From a virus, in the IMG/VR virus record IMGVR_UViG_3300021090_000037, positions 1 through 47,704 of that record: a DNA stretch of 47,704 bases. One strand, given 5' to 3'. Of this stretch, positions 21,546 through 29,696 are shown piece by piece. Both the position numbers and the translations under genes were made by a program. Below the pieces are notes generated by a model. The model was not told where the DNA came from, did no database searches, and saw nothing but the letters and a program-made list of their open reading frames with translations. Position 1 is the first letter of the stretch. Every line of letters starts with the position of its first letter.

Positions 21546-21691
21546 ACGACCTCTCTTTTAAAGAGGCGGTCGACAAGCTAAAGGAGTTCGGCTGGCAGAT
21601 TTTCAAGAACTCGAAAGGAGAATGGACCCACCGCTGCCAGATATGCAAAGAGGAGAAGATGCGCCTCGCCATGGAGGAGTTGAAGAGGTGA
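21431..21691 (+). CDS. Small acidic early protein with CxxC
   Basis: 86 residues from ATG 21431 (GGAG upstream). Start of the same frame at 21281 has a strong AAAGGAG site but its first 50 residues show shadow-type codon use. Content: RERDDDLHDWLAECDTGDSR, then SFKEAVDKLKEFGWQIFKN and WTHRCQICKEEKMRLAMEEL. The CxxC near the end plus C-terminal helix could be half a zinc site. Unrecognised. Confidence 0.55.
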   Translation: MSLTKDDKYPRERDDDLHDWLAECDTGDSRSCEGAVNIDDLSFKEAVDKLKEFGWQIFKNSKGEWTHRCQICKEEKMRLAMEELKR

Positions 21692-22092
21692 CCAACCTAA
21701 CCGATGCCCGCATCCTCTACGCAACATGGGCGAGGTGCTTCGACCCCTCCTCCTCCGGCTCATTCGACCGCCTATCCTCCCCTGTTCAGGAGGCCTGGCT
21801 CTATCTCGCCGCCACCGCTAAAATGTTAAGCTCCGAGGAGGACGTTCCCCCTCCCATCGTCCCTGGACTCCTCTACCTCGCAACCTGGGACGCAAAAGCT
21901 AGATGGGGGGACAAACTCGCACCCAAGTTCCCCCAGCTATACCTCACCTTCTTCCCGGAGGAGCCATATCTAGGCGGCTACATCGCAGAGCAGGTATGCG
22001 GTAGCTTCCCCATTCTCGTCTATATCCCCATCTTCCCTGAGAAACTCCGCCGCATCCCCGGCATGATCTACCCCCCTTTCCCTCCCATATAA
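21688..22092 (+). CDS. Early protein of unknown function (GTG start)
   Basis: 134 residues from GTG 21688, which overlaps the preceding stop (GTGA) and has GGAGG about 9 bases upstream; the frame opens earlier but without such a signal. Sequence MTNLTDARILYATWARCFDP, PVQEAWLYLAATAKML, then PQLYLTFFPEEPYLGGYIAE and a Pro/Ile-rich end. Soluble or peripheral; no family recognised. Confidence 0.6.
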   Translation: MTNLTDARILYATWARCFDPSSSGSFDRLSSPVQEAWLYLAATAKMLSSEEDVPPPIVPGLLYLATWDAKARWGDKLAPKFPQLYLTFFPEEPYLGGYIAEQVCGSFPILVYIPIFPEKLRRIPGMIYPPFPPI

Positions 22093-22104
22093 GGACACCT
22101 CCCT

Positions 22105-22779
22105 ATGACCGTTAAGGACCGAAAGCTTAAGCTCGCCATGGTCGTATCGACCCCTCACACAGAGTTCTCCCTCTCCTTCGAAGGGGACAACAGCGTCCGC
22201 ATCTTTGAAAAAGGCGAGTTCATGATGCAGATTTATGAGGACGAGACGGAAGAGCTATTCCAAGCCATCATGGAGGGCTTCTCCATCATCAACACCGGCC
22301 AGCTCCCGCAGACCCTCCCCTGCCTAAAAGACCCGCAGCCGGGGAGCGTCGTCGCCCCTCCTCCCGAGAAGGAGCCGGCTCTCATCGAGAAGCTCGACCC
22401 CGTCCATCTCGACGACCCCCACGTCGTCTACCTCCTCCGCCACGACTACAAGGACAACTACTTCTCCGCGAGCGACATGCACGCCGACCGCAGAGAGTAC
22501 ACCGGTCGGCGTGACGAGGCCTTCCCCTTCCCAACTCGCTACGCCGCCCTCCGCTTCACCCAGGGCATGCGGCACCCGACCATCGTCATCCCCGAGGCCG
22601 CTGCCTATCTTGTATCCTGGAAGGTCGCTGAAAACGATGTGGAGCATTTCCATGACGGCTCCGCGATCGGGACCATCCACGAGGCGAAGGCTATAAAGCT
22701 AAGTCTAAAAGAAGCCCAAGCCGTCGCCGCCTCCATCCCCGAGCAGTTCTATATCCAAGTCAAAAAGGTCGTGAAATAA
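22105..22779 (+). CDS. Early protein preceding the Sak4-like ATPase
   Basis: 224 residues. N-terminal strands (KLKLAMVVSTPHTEFSLSFE, NSVRIFEKGEFMMQIYEDE), a Pro-rich linker (about 75-92), and a C-terminal domain with AFPFPTRYAALRFTQGMRHP and ISLKEAQAVAASIPE-like helices. Its stop overlaps the ATPase start by one base (TAATG), so it is co-translated with that recombination gene. No family assigned. Confidence 0.65.
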   Translation: MTVKDRKLKLAMVVSTPHTEFSLSFEGDNSVRIFEKGEFMMQIYEDETEELFQAIMEGFSIINTGQLPQTLPCLKDPQPGSVVAPPPEKEPALIEKLDPVHLDDPHVVYLLRHDYKDNYFSASDMHADRREYTGRRDEAFPFPTRYAALRFTQGMRHPTIVIPEAAAYLVSWKVAENDVEHFHDGSAIGTIHEAKAIKLSLKEAQAVAASIPEQFYIQVKKVVK

Positions 22780-23735
22780 TGGCGTTCATCCCACCAAAGG
22801 GGGCTCCGGCTCCCACCATCTCCGCCCCTCGCCCTTCCGGACCCGTCCGCCCGGTGATCTCCCGCCCGATCATAGTCCGGGACGAGCCACTTACCCCGCC
22901 GGCAATCATGCTCCTCGGCGACATCGGAAGCGGAAAGACCCACTCCATCATCTCCGCGCTAAAGAAAGGCCTCGAAGTCTTCGTCATCATCACGGAGAAC
23001 ACCGGGGTCGAAACCCTCATCGATGCGTGCAAGAAGGAGCACGTCTCCATGGAGCGCCTGCACTGGCGCCGCTGCACCCCGACCCAACAGGGCTGGGACG
23101 TGATGAAGGCCCAGGCCAAGCTCACGAATACCCACAGTGTGGGCGAGCTACAGGAGATGAAGAACGGCCTCGACCGCTTCAAATATCCGGCCTTCATGAA
23201 GCTCCTCGAAGCCTGTGAGAACTTCACCTGCGACCGGACGAAAGAATCCTTTGGGGACATCATGACCTGGGACGACTCTCGCCTCCTCGTCCTCGACTCC
23301 ATGTCCGGCCTGAACGAGATCGTCTCCTCCCACGTCACCGGGCACCGGATCACCATGACCCAGCCAGAGTTCGGCGTCGTGCAAAACCATATCTACCAGC
23401 TCTGTAATACCCTCTGCGGCCTGAACTGCTATTTCATGGTCACCGGGCATATTGAGATGGAGAGCGACGAGGCTAAAGGCACGACCAAATTCATGATCTC
23501 CACCGTCGGGAGGAAGCTCGCCCCGAAGCTTCCGAGGGTTTTTTCCGAAGTCGTCTACGCAAAGAAGGACAACGGGAAATATGTCTGGACCACCGACGAC
23601 TCTAAAGTCATAACAAAGTCCCGCGCACTCCCTGTCGGGACGATGCCAGCGGACTTCGGAATTCTCGTAGACATATATGGAAAACGGAAACTCGAAGCGG
23701 AGCAGGAACTTAAAGATGCCTCAAATACCGCTTAA
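22779..23735 (+). CDS. RecA-like ATPase, Sak4-type recombinase
   Basis: 318 residues. Walker A GDIGSGKT (47-54), Walker B RLLVLDS (D173) followed by MSGLNE, and a C-terminal NxxxxCGLNCYFMVTGHIE strand. Size and arrangement fit phage Sak4 single-strand annealing or strand-exchange ATPases, which act with an SSB. The neighbouring nuclease and putative SSB support this. An AP2-HNH gene overlaps its final 20 bases, so the C-terminus may have been altered by the insertion. Confidence 0.8.
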   Translation: MAFIPPKGAPAPTISAPRPSGPVRPVISRPIIVRDEPLTPPAIMLLGDIGSGKTHSIISALKKGLEVFVIITENTGVETLIDACKKEHVSMERLHWRRCTPTQQGWDVMKAQAKLTNTHSVGELQEMKNGLDRFKYPAFMKLLEACENFTCDRTKESFGDIMTWDDSRLLVLDSMSGLNEIVSSHVTGHRITMTQPEFGVVQNHIYQLCNTLCGLNCYFMVTGHIEMESDEAKGTTKFMISTVGRKLAPKLPRVFSEVVYAKKDNGKYVWTTDDSKVITKSRALPVGTMPADFGILVDIYGKRKLEAEQELKDASNTA

Positions 23736-24180
23736 ACGAGGGGCATTTAAGCTTCTAGGGTACACTACAGTAGATGAGGTAGACTACACCTACCTTAATC
23801 AATTCTCTTGGACATTAGACAGTAGGGGCTATGCTAGTACTCGCATAGATAAAAAAACCTATCGGATGCACTACCTCCTAGGAGGTAAGTGGCAAGACCA
23901 TAAAGATCGAAATAAACTCAACAATACAAGGGGAAATATTCGACCTTGTACACCCCAACAAAATTCTTTCAACCGAAGTCGAAGAGCTACAACCAAAGCC
24001 AAATGGAAAGGCGTAGCTAGAGTAGGCTCACGTTGGAAAGCAACTATCAGGGTAAATGGCCTGCACTGTCATCTAGGCGTATTCAACTGTCCTACACGAG
24101 CAGCCATTGCTTATGATAAAACAGCTTTAAAAATAGGAGGAGAGTTTGCAGCCTGTAACATCTTAAACATAACCGCTTAA
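23716..24180 (+). CDS. HNH homing endonuclease with AP2 domain
   Basis: 154 residues from ATG 23716 (AGGAAC upstream), overlapping the ATPase end by 20 bases. HNH part: MHYLLGGKWQDHKDRNKLNN followed by RGNIRPCTPQQNSFNR. AP2-type DNA-binding part: KWKGVARVGSRWKATIRVNG and HLGVFNCPTRAAIAYDKTA. The gene is strikingly AT-richer than its neighbours, indicating transfer. Free-standing phage HNH-AP2 genes are mobile and cut cognate sites. Confidence 0.88.
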   Translation: MPQIPLKRGAFKLLGYTTVDEVDYTYLNQFSWTLDSRGYASTRIDKKTYRMHYLLGGKWQDHKDRNKLNNTRGNIRPCTPQQNSFNRSRRATTKAKWKGVARVGSRWKATIRVNGLHCHLGVFNCPTRAAIAYDKTALKIGGEFAACNILNITA

Positions 24181-24233
24181 AACACAGTACCCTCAAAGCA
24201 CAGTAACACACTCTAATCTAGGACCTACATCAC

Positions 24234-24743
24234 ATGGCACGTTTCGACAAAGAAGCCTTCCTGCAAGCCGAGTACGAAGAAGCCCTCGACACCGAACGCA
24301 CCCTCTTTCCGGCCGGCGAGTTCGTTGCCCAGGCCCTCGAGGAAATCACCATCATCGAGCCGAAGCCCTTCGTTGACGAGAAAACCGGCGCGACAAAAGA
24401 CGGTTCGCCCCAGCTCCAGATCAAGCTCCTCATCCGCGAGGACCACGCCGTCCGTGTGCGGGAGCAATTCGGATACGACGCCGACCGGCCGGTTTATTTC
24501 ACCACCCGGATGTACCTCGACATCGACTCCGAGTCCGGCTGGCTGGAGTTCGGCCCGAACAAGAACATCGACCTGGGCAAGATCCGGAAAGCCCTCGGCC
24601 AGAACGAGCCGGGTGTCCGCTGGAACTTCTCCAACCTCAAAGGCGCCGGCCCAATCGCTTTCGTCGTGAAGCACGAGAGCTGGGAGAAGAACGGCAAGAC
24701 CGGAATTGCTGAGCGGGCCACCAACTGGGCCGCAGCAGAATAA
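24234..24743 (+). CDS. Putative ssDNA-binding or DUF669-type protein
   Basis: 169 residues starting MARFDKEAFLQAEYEEALDT. A beta-rich core (QLQIKLLIREDHAVRVREQF, VYFTTRMYLDIDSESGWLEF) and a KHESWEKNGKTGIAERATNW-type ending fit the small proteins that accompany phage Sak4 ATPases and bind ssDNA. Family placement is from position and pattern. Return to C-rich codons after the HNH gene shows it belongs to the ancestral module. Confidence 0.6.
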   Translation: MARFDKEAFLQAEYEEALDTERTLFPAGEFVAQALEEITIIEPKPFVDEKTGATKDGSPQLQIKLLIREDHAVRVREQFGYDADRPVYFTTRMYLDIDSESGWLEFGPNKNIDLGKIRKALGQNEPGVRWNFSNLKGAGPIAFVVKHESWEKNGKTGIAERATNWAAAE

Positions 24744-24757
24744 CTATTTCTTCAACC

Positions 24758-24776
24758 GGGGAGGTGCGATCTCCCC
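24758..24776 (+). terminator. Hairpin, possible weak terminator
   Basis: GGGGAG (24758-24763)/CTCCCC (24771-24776) with a 7-base loop, followed by ACCTTTCTT rather than a clean T tract. It lies between two co-directional genes and may give partial termination or protect the upstream mRNA. Confidence 0.45.
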
Positions 24777-24796
24777 ACCTTTCTTACAGGCATCCC

Positions 24797-25027
24797 ATGT
24801 TCGACGTATGGAAAGACAGCAACGGGAAGAGGACTTTCATCCTCCCCGTCACCGGCTACACCGTGACCCTCTTTCACGACAAGCGGCAAGTCCACCTCTG
24901 GCTCTTCGACGGTAACACCTCAAGCGAAGAGGGCACCGTCATCGACATGACCGGGGGTCGAATGATCGGAAGCAACCTCACAATGGGTGAGGCCCTTAGT
25001 CTCATCAACTCCGACTACCTAGCATAG
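24797..25027 (+). CDS. Small early protein of unknown function
   Basis: 76 residues from ATG 24797. All-beta look (MFDVWKDSNGKRTFILPVTG, YTVTLFHDKRQVHLWLFDG) ending in a helix (TMGEALSLINSDYLA). The ribosome site is weak. The frame opens 33 bases earlier without better signal. No family known. Confidence 0.6.
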   Translation: MFDVWKDSNGKRTFILPVTGYTVTLFHDKRQVHLWLFDGNTSSEEGTVIDMTGGRMIGSNLTMGEALSLINSDYLA

Positions 25028-25037
25028 GATCACCTCC

Positions 25038-25328
25038 ATGACCACAATCTTCCCCGGCATGATGCGCCACGCCATCTTTGGCGACGAAACCTCCCCCGAC
25101 AAGATGAACGTTGTCCCGGAGACCGAAGTCGTAGTTTCCCTCCTCCGCCACTCCAGCGGAGTAAAGATCGTTGCCAAGTTTAAGGGCCAAACCGTTATCC
25201 TCCCTGCCGGCTCCGCCGTCCAATACATCTACATCCAAGCCATCACCGCCTCCGGCGCCATCGGCTACGCGGACCCGGAGTCTCCCTCTCCTCCTCTTCC
25301 CCCCTCCATCCTCCGGCCGAGGAACTAG
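25038..25328 (+). CDS. Small early protein of unknown function
   Basis: 96 residues: MTTIFPGMMRHAIFGDETSP, a beta core (EVVVSLLRHSSGVKIVAKFK, TVILPAGSAVQYIYIQAIT) and a Pro-rich tail. It is ten bases after the preceding gene and three before the ParB-methyltransferase gene. No motif recognised. Confidence 0.6.
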   Translation: MTTIFPGMMRHAIFGDETSPDKMNVVPETEVVVSLLRHSSGVKIVAKFKGQTVILPAGSAVQYIYIQAITASGAIGYADPESPSPPLPPSILRPRN

Positions 25329-25331
25329 CCC

Positions 25332-26654
25332 TTGTTCAACTCCATCAACACATCCCTCATCCTCATCAACGAGCGCACCCGTGAACTCGACCCCTCTCAC
25401 CGTGACGAGCTTGCTTCGGACATTCTCCGAAATGGCCTCCTCCAACCCATCATCCTTGGAGACTCCATGGTCTCCCCCCCTCTTGTCGACGGGCTTCATC
25501 GGCTCCGGGCTATTGAAGCGCTCCACGCTGCGGGCGAGACAGTCTTCTACGACGGAGAGCCCCTATTCGTCGGACAAGTTCCCTTCATCCGCTTCGGTGA
25601 CCTGTCCCCGGCTCGCCTTCTCGAAGCTGAGATCGCCGCTAATCTCTTCCGACGTGACCTAACCTGGCAGGAGCGCACCTCTGCCCTCGCCCGCCTTCAC
25701 CGCGCCCAACTGGAGCTTGACCCCAATGCCACAGTTTCCTCCACCGCTGCAAAGCTCGCCGGCGTTACAGGAAAACCCGAAAGCACCCTCCATCGAGCAA
25801 TCACCCAAGCGACCATCATTTCTGATGCTATTGAGGCGGACCCTGAATTGGCTAACGCGAGGTCTCAAACCGAGGCCATGTCTCGCGTCAAAACCGACAT
25901 CACCCGCCTTGCTTCTGGGCTTCTCGAAGGAGGGTTTTCCACTACTAACTCACTCCACACCCTCATCGCCGGGGATGCTTCTAAGATACTCCCGGATCTC
26001 CCAGCTTCGTCCATAGACCTCCTCCTTTCCGACCCACCCTACGGCGTCGGCGCGGACACCTGGACGAGCAAATTCCAGGACGCCCCGCACCACTACAAGG
26101 ACGACTGGAAGTCGGCGGAACGCCTCTACGCGGAGATCCTCCTCCATGGTTTTCGTCTTGGAAAAGAACGTTCAAACGTCTTCCTCTTCTGCGCCATCGA
26201 GCGGTGGCATCTTATCCGTGACATGGCAGACAGCCTCGGTTGGAGTGTTTGGCCTCGCCCGATCATCTGGCATAAGAGCAATGAGGGAATCCGCCCTTGG
26301 GGGCAGAAGGGATATGCATACTGCTATGAAGCCATCCTCTTCGCCTGCAAAGGCCAACGCGGCCTCTATCGAACTGGCTCGGACGTTATTTCAGGAATAT
26401 ATAAAGTTCGAGATCGCGAGCACGGAGCTACAAAGCCGGCAGCTCTCTATTCACATCTCATATCTTCTGCCTGCCTCCCTGGTGATACCGTCCTCGACCC
26501 GTGCTGCGGTTCAGGCACAATATTTGAGGCTGCAACAATCACATCAACAATTGCAACAGGAATTGAAAAGGATGAGCACTATGTTGGACTCTCTCGGCAG
26601 AGATTAGAACTTACAAAAGAAACCCTCGAAATAGAAGAACTGGACACATTCTGA
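25332..26654 (+). CDS. ParB-domain DNA methyltransferase fusion
   Basis: 440 residues from TTG 25332 (GAGG upstream). Residues about 1-110 are ParB/Srx-like (LDPSHRDELASDILRNGLLQ, VDGLHRLRAIEAL), then a helical linker. The C-terminal half is an amino-MTase: catalytic DPPYG (234-238) before SAM-binding DPCCGSGTIFEAA (389-401), the beta-class order. Such phage fusions modify phage DNA against host nucleases. The last 50 codons are AT-rich and unlike the upstream part. A related but different C-terminus lies just downstream (26654-26830). Confidence 0.85.
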   Translation: MFNSINTSLILINERTRELDPSHRDELASDILRNGLLQPIILGDSMVSPPLVDGLHRLRAIEALHAAGETVFYDGEPLFVGQVPFIRFGDLSPARLLEAEIAANLFRRDLTWQERTSALARLHRAQLELDPNATVSSTAAKLAGVTGKPESTLHRAITQATIISDAIEADPELANARSQTEAMSRVKTDITRLASGLLEGGFSTTNSLHTLIAGDASKILPDLPASSIDLLLSDPPYGVGADTWTSKFQDAPHHYKDDWKSAERLYAEILLHGFRLGKERSNVFLFCAIERWHLIRDMADSLGWSVWPRPIIWHKSNEGIRPWGQKGYAYCYEAILFACKGQRGLYRTGSDVISGIYKVRDREHGATKPAALYSHLISSACLPGDTVLDPCCGSGTIFEAATITSTIATGIEKDEHYVGLSRQRLELTKETLEIEELDTF

Positions 26655-26830
26655 TGGCTACCCGGAAGCAAATTAAAGCTCGGCTTAACCTCTTCGGAAT
26701 CGGGATAGGTATCCCCGCCCGAGCCTATGCAATCGGCATTGAACAAGACCCGCACTATCTCGAACTATCTCGAGCAAGGATGACCACCACCTCAGCTGAG
26801 CTTGACGCCGAAGAGTTGGAGAGCTTCTAA
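26654..26830 (+). pseudogene. Leftover methyltransferase C-terminus
   Basis: 58 residues in frame, starting MATRKQIKARLNLFGIGIG. Its last 34 residues align without gaps to the last 34 of the methyltransferase gene at 17 positions, including GIE-x-D-x-HY-x-x-LSR and EEL-x-x-F. The SAM-binding loop before it is degenerate. The ATG overlaps the methyltransferase stop (TGATG) and the stop overlaps the HNH start. It looks like the remnant of an ancestral methyltransferase end after a replacement linked to the HNH gene. Confidence 0.7.
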
Positions 26831-27294
26831 TGGACGACATATTTCCGTTAGAATACGCTCAAACAAATCTGACATACAATTCAGATACGGGAGAGCTTAG
26901 ATGGTTAACAGACGGAACGGGCTTTAGAACTGCTGGTCAATTAGTTAACGGGAGAGACAAAGATGGTTATCTCATTGTCTCAGTTAAGGGTAAACAACAT
27001 AGAGCCCATAAAGTGTGCTGGGCTTTATTTTATGGAGAATACCCTACTTTTATTGTCCATCACGATAACAAGATACGAGATGATAACCGTATAAAAAACC
27101 TCGTAGCTAGCTCTAACCAGCATAACAGTAGAAACCGCAAGGTACATGATCATCAACCTCTAGGTGTCTACAAACACAAGGCCTCAGGTAAGTGGTGCGC
27201 GACCTATAAGACAGCGGTTAGATGGAAACATCTAGGTCTTTATGCCTCAATGGAAGAGGCTGCTAATGCCTTAAAGGAAGGTGGTTATGTCTGA
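26830..27294 (+). CDS. HNH homing endonuclease
   Basis: 154 residues. HNH core HRAHKVCWALFYGEYPTFIV, then HHDNKIRDDNRIKNLVASS and NQHNSRN. A C-terminal GVYKHKASGKWCATYKTAVR and HLGLYASMEEAANAL act as an AP2-like DNA-binding part. AT-rich against GC-rich surroundings. It overlaps the next gene by eight bases and the methyltransferase remnant by one. The first roughly 75 bases of the polymerase gene beyond it are AT-rich too, suggesting a co-converted flank. Confidence 0.85.
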   Translation: MDDIFPLEYAQTNLTYNSDTGELRWLTDGTGFRTAGQLVNGRDKDGYLIVSVKGKQHRAHKVCWALFYGEYPTFIVHHDNKIRDDNRIKNLVASSNQHNSRNRKVHDHQPLGVYKHKASGKWCATYKTAVRWKHLGLYASMEEAANALKEGGYV

Positions 27295-29074
27295 TATATT
27301 TATTGGGACAAGAGGCCCACACAATGCAAGGATTTTAATTGTAGGAGAAAGTTGGGGCGCAACCGAGGAGCGCTTCGAAAAGCCCTTCATGGGGGAGTCC
27401 GGGAATGAGCTTAAGAACATGCTTAAAGAGGCAGGCGTAGACCCGGACGAATGCCTCTACACGAACCTCATAAACGCCCGTCCTCTCGATAACAACTTCA
27501 AACACTTCCTCCTCCGTACACAGGAAGCCAAGGATGAAAAGCTCAAACCCTTTCGGGGAGTATTCCCACGATCAGAACTCCTTGAGGCCTATGATCGTCT
27601 CCACCGACTTATCCTCCACGTCCGACCTGCAATCATTCTGTGCCTGGGCAATTGGGCCCTCTGGGCCGTCACTGATCACATTCGCATCCGAGCCGGGACA
27701 AAGAAAGAGCGCAACAACGGATACAAGCTCGCCACCGGCATCGACACCTACCGAGGGAGCATGGAACGCTCTCAAGCAAGCCTGGGCAGCATCCCCGTCC
27801 TCGCCACTTACCACCCCGCTGCCATCCTACGTATGTGGCCGTGGCGTTTTACTGCGGTATCTGACCTACGAAGAGTTCGAGAGTATATATCCCAACCTCC
27901 CGATCTCCGGAAATGGGGCCGCAGCCCTTCGATCAAGCGGTGGATTGTCCCGGACGTCTCGACCGTCGAGGCCTGGATCGAGGGGTTCTTCCAAGGGAAG
28001 GAGAAGGAAACCGTCCTCGAACTCACGCTCGATCTGGAGACCTACGCCGGCAAGATCCACCTTATGGGATTATCTACCCCTAACTCAACCCGGCTCATCG
28101 TCCCCTTCATGGACGTATCTAAGACAGGGACCAAGCCCTTCTACTCTCCTTATGACTGGCGACGTGTATACCGGGCGATACGTTCCCTCCTCACTGATCC
28201 GCGAGTCCGTCTCGTGGGGCAGAATCTTCTCTATGATGCTCAATACCTTCACAATGAGTTTGCATACGTACCCCGTATCGGTTTCGATACCATGGTGGCA
28301 CAGCATCTTCTATGGCCCGCGCTTCGGAAGGGCCTGGATTTCATGGCCTCTGTCTACTGCGACTTCTACACCTACTGGAAAGAGGATAGAAAAACATCTC
28401 TCGAGAATGAGGATCTCAGCCTCGCCTCAAATTATAACGCTGACGATCTGGACTACACAGAAGATGTGGCAGAGGAGCTAAGGAAGCAGCTCAAAACCGA
28501 AGGAATGGAGGGGCTCTTTTCCGACCGCATGGAGCTAGTCGAGATCCTCCTCGACATGATGATCCACGGGGTCCGCGTCGATGGGAGGAAGAAACGCGCC
28601 CAGTCCCTCGCTATGATGATGACCATGGGGGAGTTAATCTCCTGGCTCGAAGGCGCGATCCCCGACTACCTCAAACCCGTAGGGAAGAAGGGCTCGAAAC
28701 CCTGGTACTCCTCCGACACAAAATTGAGGACGCTGTTCTATGAGAATCTTGAACTGGACCCTATCTACGATAAGGAAACTGGCGAGCCTTCGCTTAATAA
28801 GCATGCCCTCGAACGCCTCGGGTTCAAGTACCCTGAGTTCAAGCCGCTTTTCGGAGCTATTACCCTCTTCCGAAGCGCCCGGACCTTCCGAGGTACTTTT
28901 CTGGACGCCGTTCTCGATCCCGACGGACACTGGCGCTGTGCTTACACTATCACAACTGAGACCGGACGGCTCGCCTCGGCAGAGAACGTTTACGATCGTG
29001 GTGGGAACCTCGCGAACATCCCGCGCGATAGAGAACCTCTAAACTTCTACAACGCAATCGAGCAGCTCAGCTAA
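27287..29074 (+). CDS. UDG-exonuclease-PolA N-terminal part of split DNA polymerase
   Basis: 595 residues from ATG 27287 (AAGGAAGG upstream; GTG 27281 is possible). Residues 1-200: uracil-DNA-glycosylase superfamily domain (VGESWG...PFMGESGNEL, TYHPAAILR), lacking an obvious Fe-S Cys set. Residues about 243-395: 3'-5' exonuclease with DLET (D249, E251), GQNLLYDAQY (D317) and YNADD (Y383, D387). Then thumb and TTETGRLAS...NIPRD, the family-A motif before motif A. The protein stops there at QLS. The palm and fingers with motifs A, B and C are encoded at 29674-30462. Confidence 0.9.
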   Translation: MSDIFIGTRGPHNARILIVGESWGATEERFEKPFMGESGNELKNMLKEAGVDPDECLYTNLINARPLDNNFKHFLLRTQEAKDEKLKPFRGVFPRSELLEAYDRLHRLILHVRPAIILCLGNWALWAVTDHIRIRAGTKKERNNGYKLATGIDTYRGSMERSQASLGSIPVLATYHPAAILRMWPWRFTAVSDLRRVREYISQPPDLRKWGRSPSIKRWIVPDVSTVEAWIEGFFQGKEKETVLELTLDLETYAGKIHLMGLSTPNSTRLIVPFMDVSKTGTKPFYSPYDWRRVYRAIRSLLTDPRVRLVGQNLLYDAQYLHNEFAYVPRIGFDTMVAQHLLWPALRKGLDFMASVYCDFYTYWKEDRKTSLENEDLSLASNYNADDLDYTEDVAEELRKQLKTEGMEGLFSDRMELVEILLDMMIHGVRVDGRKKRAQSLAMMMTMGELISWLEGAIPDYLKPVGKKGSKPWYSSDTKLRTLFYENLELDPIYDKETGEPSLNKHALERLGFKYPEFKPLFGAITLFRSARTFRGTFLDAVLDPDGHWRCAYTITTETGRLASAENVYDRGGNLANIPRDREPLNFYNAIEQLS

Positions 29075-29084
29075 GGAAGCTCCC

Positions 29085-29696
29085 ATGTCCATCCCATCTT
29101 CCCTCTGGATACAAACCCACAATGGAGGTGTTTATGACTACGACTCCTCGGAGAACTCGACACCTATCACCCCTCACACGATTGCTCATTCTCTTGCTCG
29201 CACTTATCGCTTTCGTGGACATTCTCGTTACCGCTGGACAGTTGCCGAGCATTCCCTGCTCGTCCGTAATATCGGGATGCAGCTTCTATCCTCCAATGAA
29301 GAGCGGCTTCTCGCAGCTCCCTATCTCCTCCTCCATGATGCTCACGAGGCCTTCCTCGGTGACATGCCGGCGCCGCTGAAGAAGTATCTCCGGGAGAAAT
29401 ACAAGTTCGACATGACGCAGATGGAGAAGCTAACCGATAAGAGGATCAGAAAAGACCTCAAGCTTAACCCCCCCAACGGCTGGGTCCTCGCCCTTATCGG
29501 TGAAGCCGACATCTATGCCCTCAAGCTAGAGCGTGAAGCCTTCATGGCGTCGAAGCATGAATGGGTCATCGACGAAATCAAAATCCCGATCGATATAAAG
29601 GTGGCGTTAGAAAAGGAGCTTTCCGCTCAAACCCTCACTCGTGTATTCCGGAACGCGATCCAGGACGCCATCCATGCTACACAACCCACTACATAA
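29085..29696 (+). CDS. HD-domain phosphohydrolase between the polymerase halves
   Basis: 203 residues. HD-superfamily metal site: H56 (TVAEHSL), H84-D85 (LLHDAHEAFLGD) and D142 (GEADIYAL). WIQTHNGG and RFRGHSRY match the phage family related to YfbR-type deoxynucleotidases and to the dATPase DatZ. A role in trimming dNMP or dNTP pools is likely. It starts ten bases after the polymerase N-terminal gene and overlaps the C-terminal gene by 23 bases. No PurZ-like gene is present, so diaminopurine DNA is not supported. Confidence 0.85.
   Translation: MSIPSSLWIQTHNGGVYDYDSSENSTPITPHTIAHSLARTYRFRGHSRYRWTVAEHSLLVRNIGMQLLSSNEERLLAAPYLLLHDAHEAFLGDMPAPLKKYLREKYKFDMTQMEKLTDKRIRKDLKLNPPNGWVLALIGEADIYALKLEREAFMASKHEWVIDEIKIPIDIKVALEKELSAQTLTRVFRNAIQDAIHATQPTT

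Noticed and set aside
22760-23356. 198-residue minus-strand ORF
   Set aside because: Opposite the Walker A/B-bearing ATPase; Ser/Arg/Phe-rich shadow.
29085-29696. Diaminopurine (Z) genome hypothesis from the DatZ-like HD protein
   Set aside because: No PurZ-like gene is present, and the HD family is widespread in phages with normal DNA.
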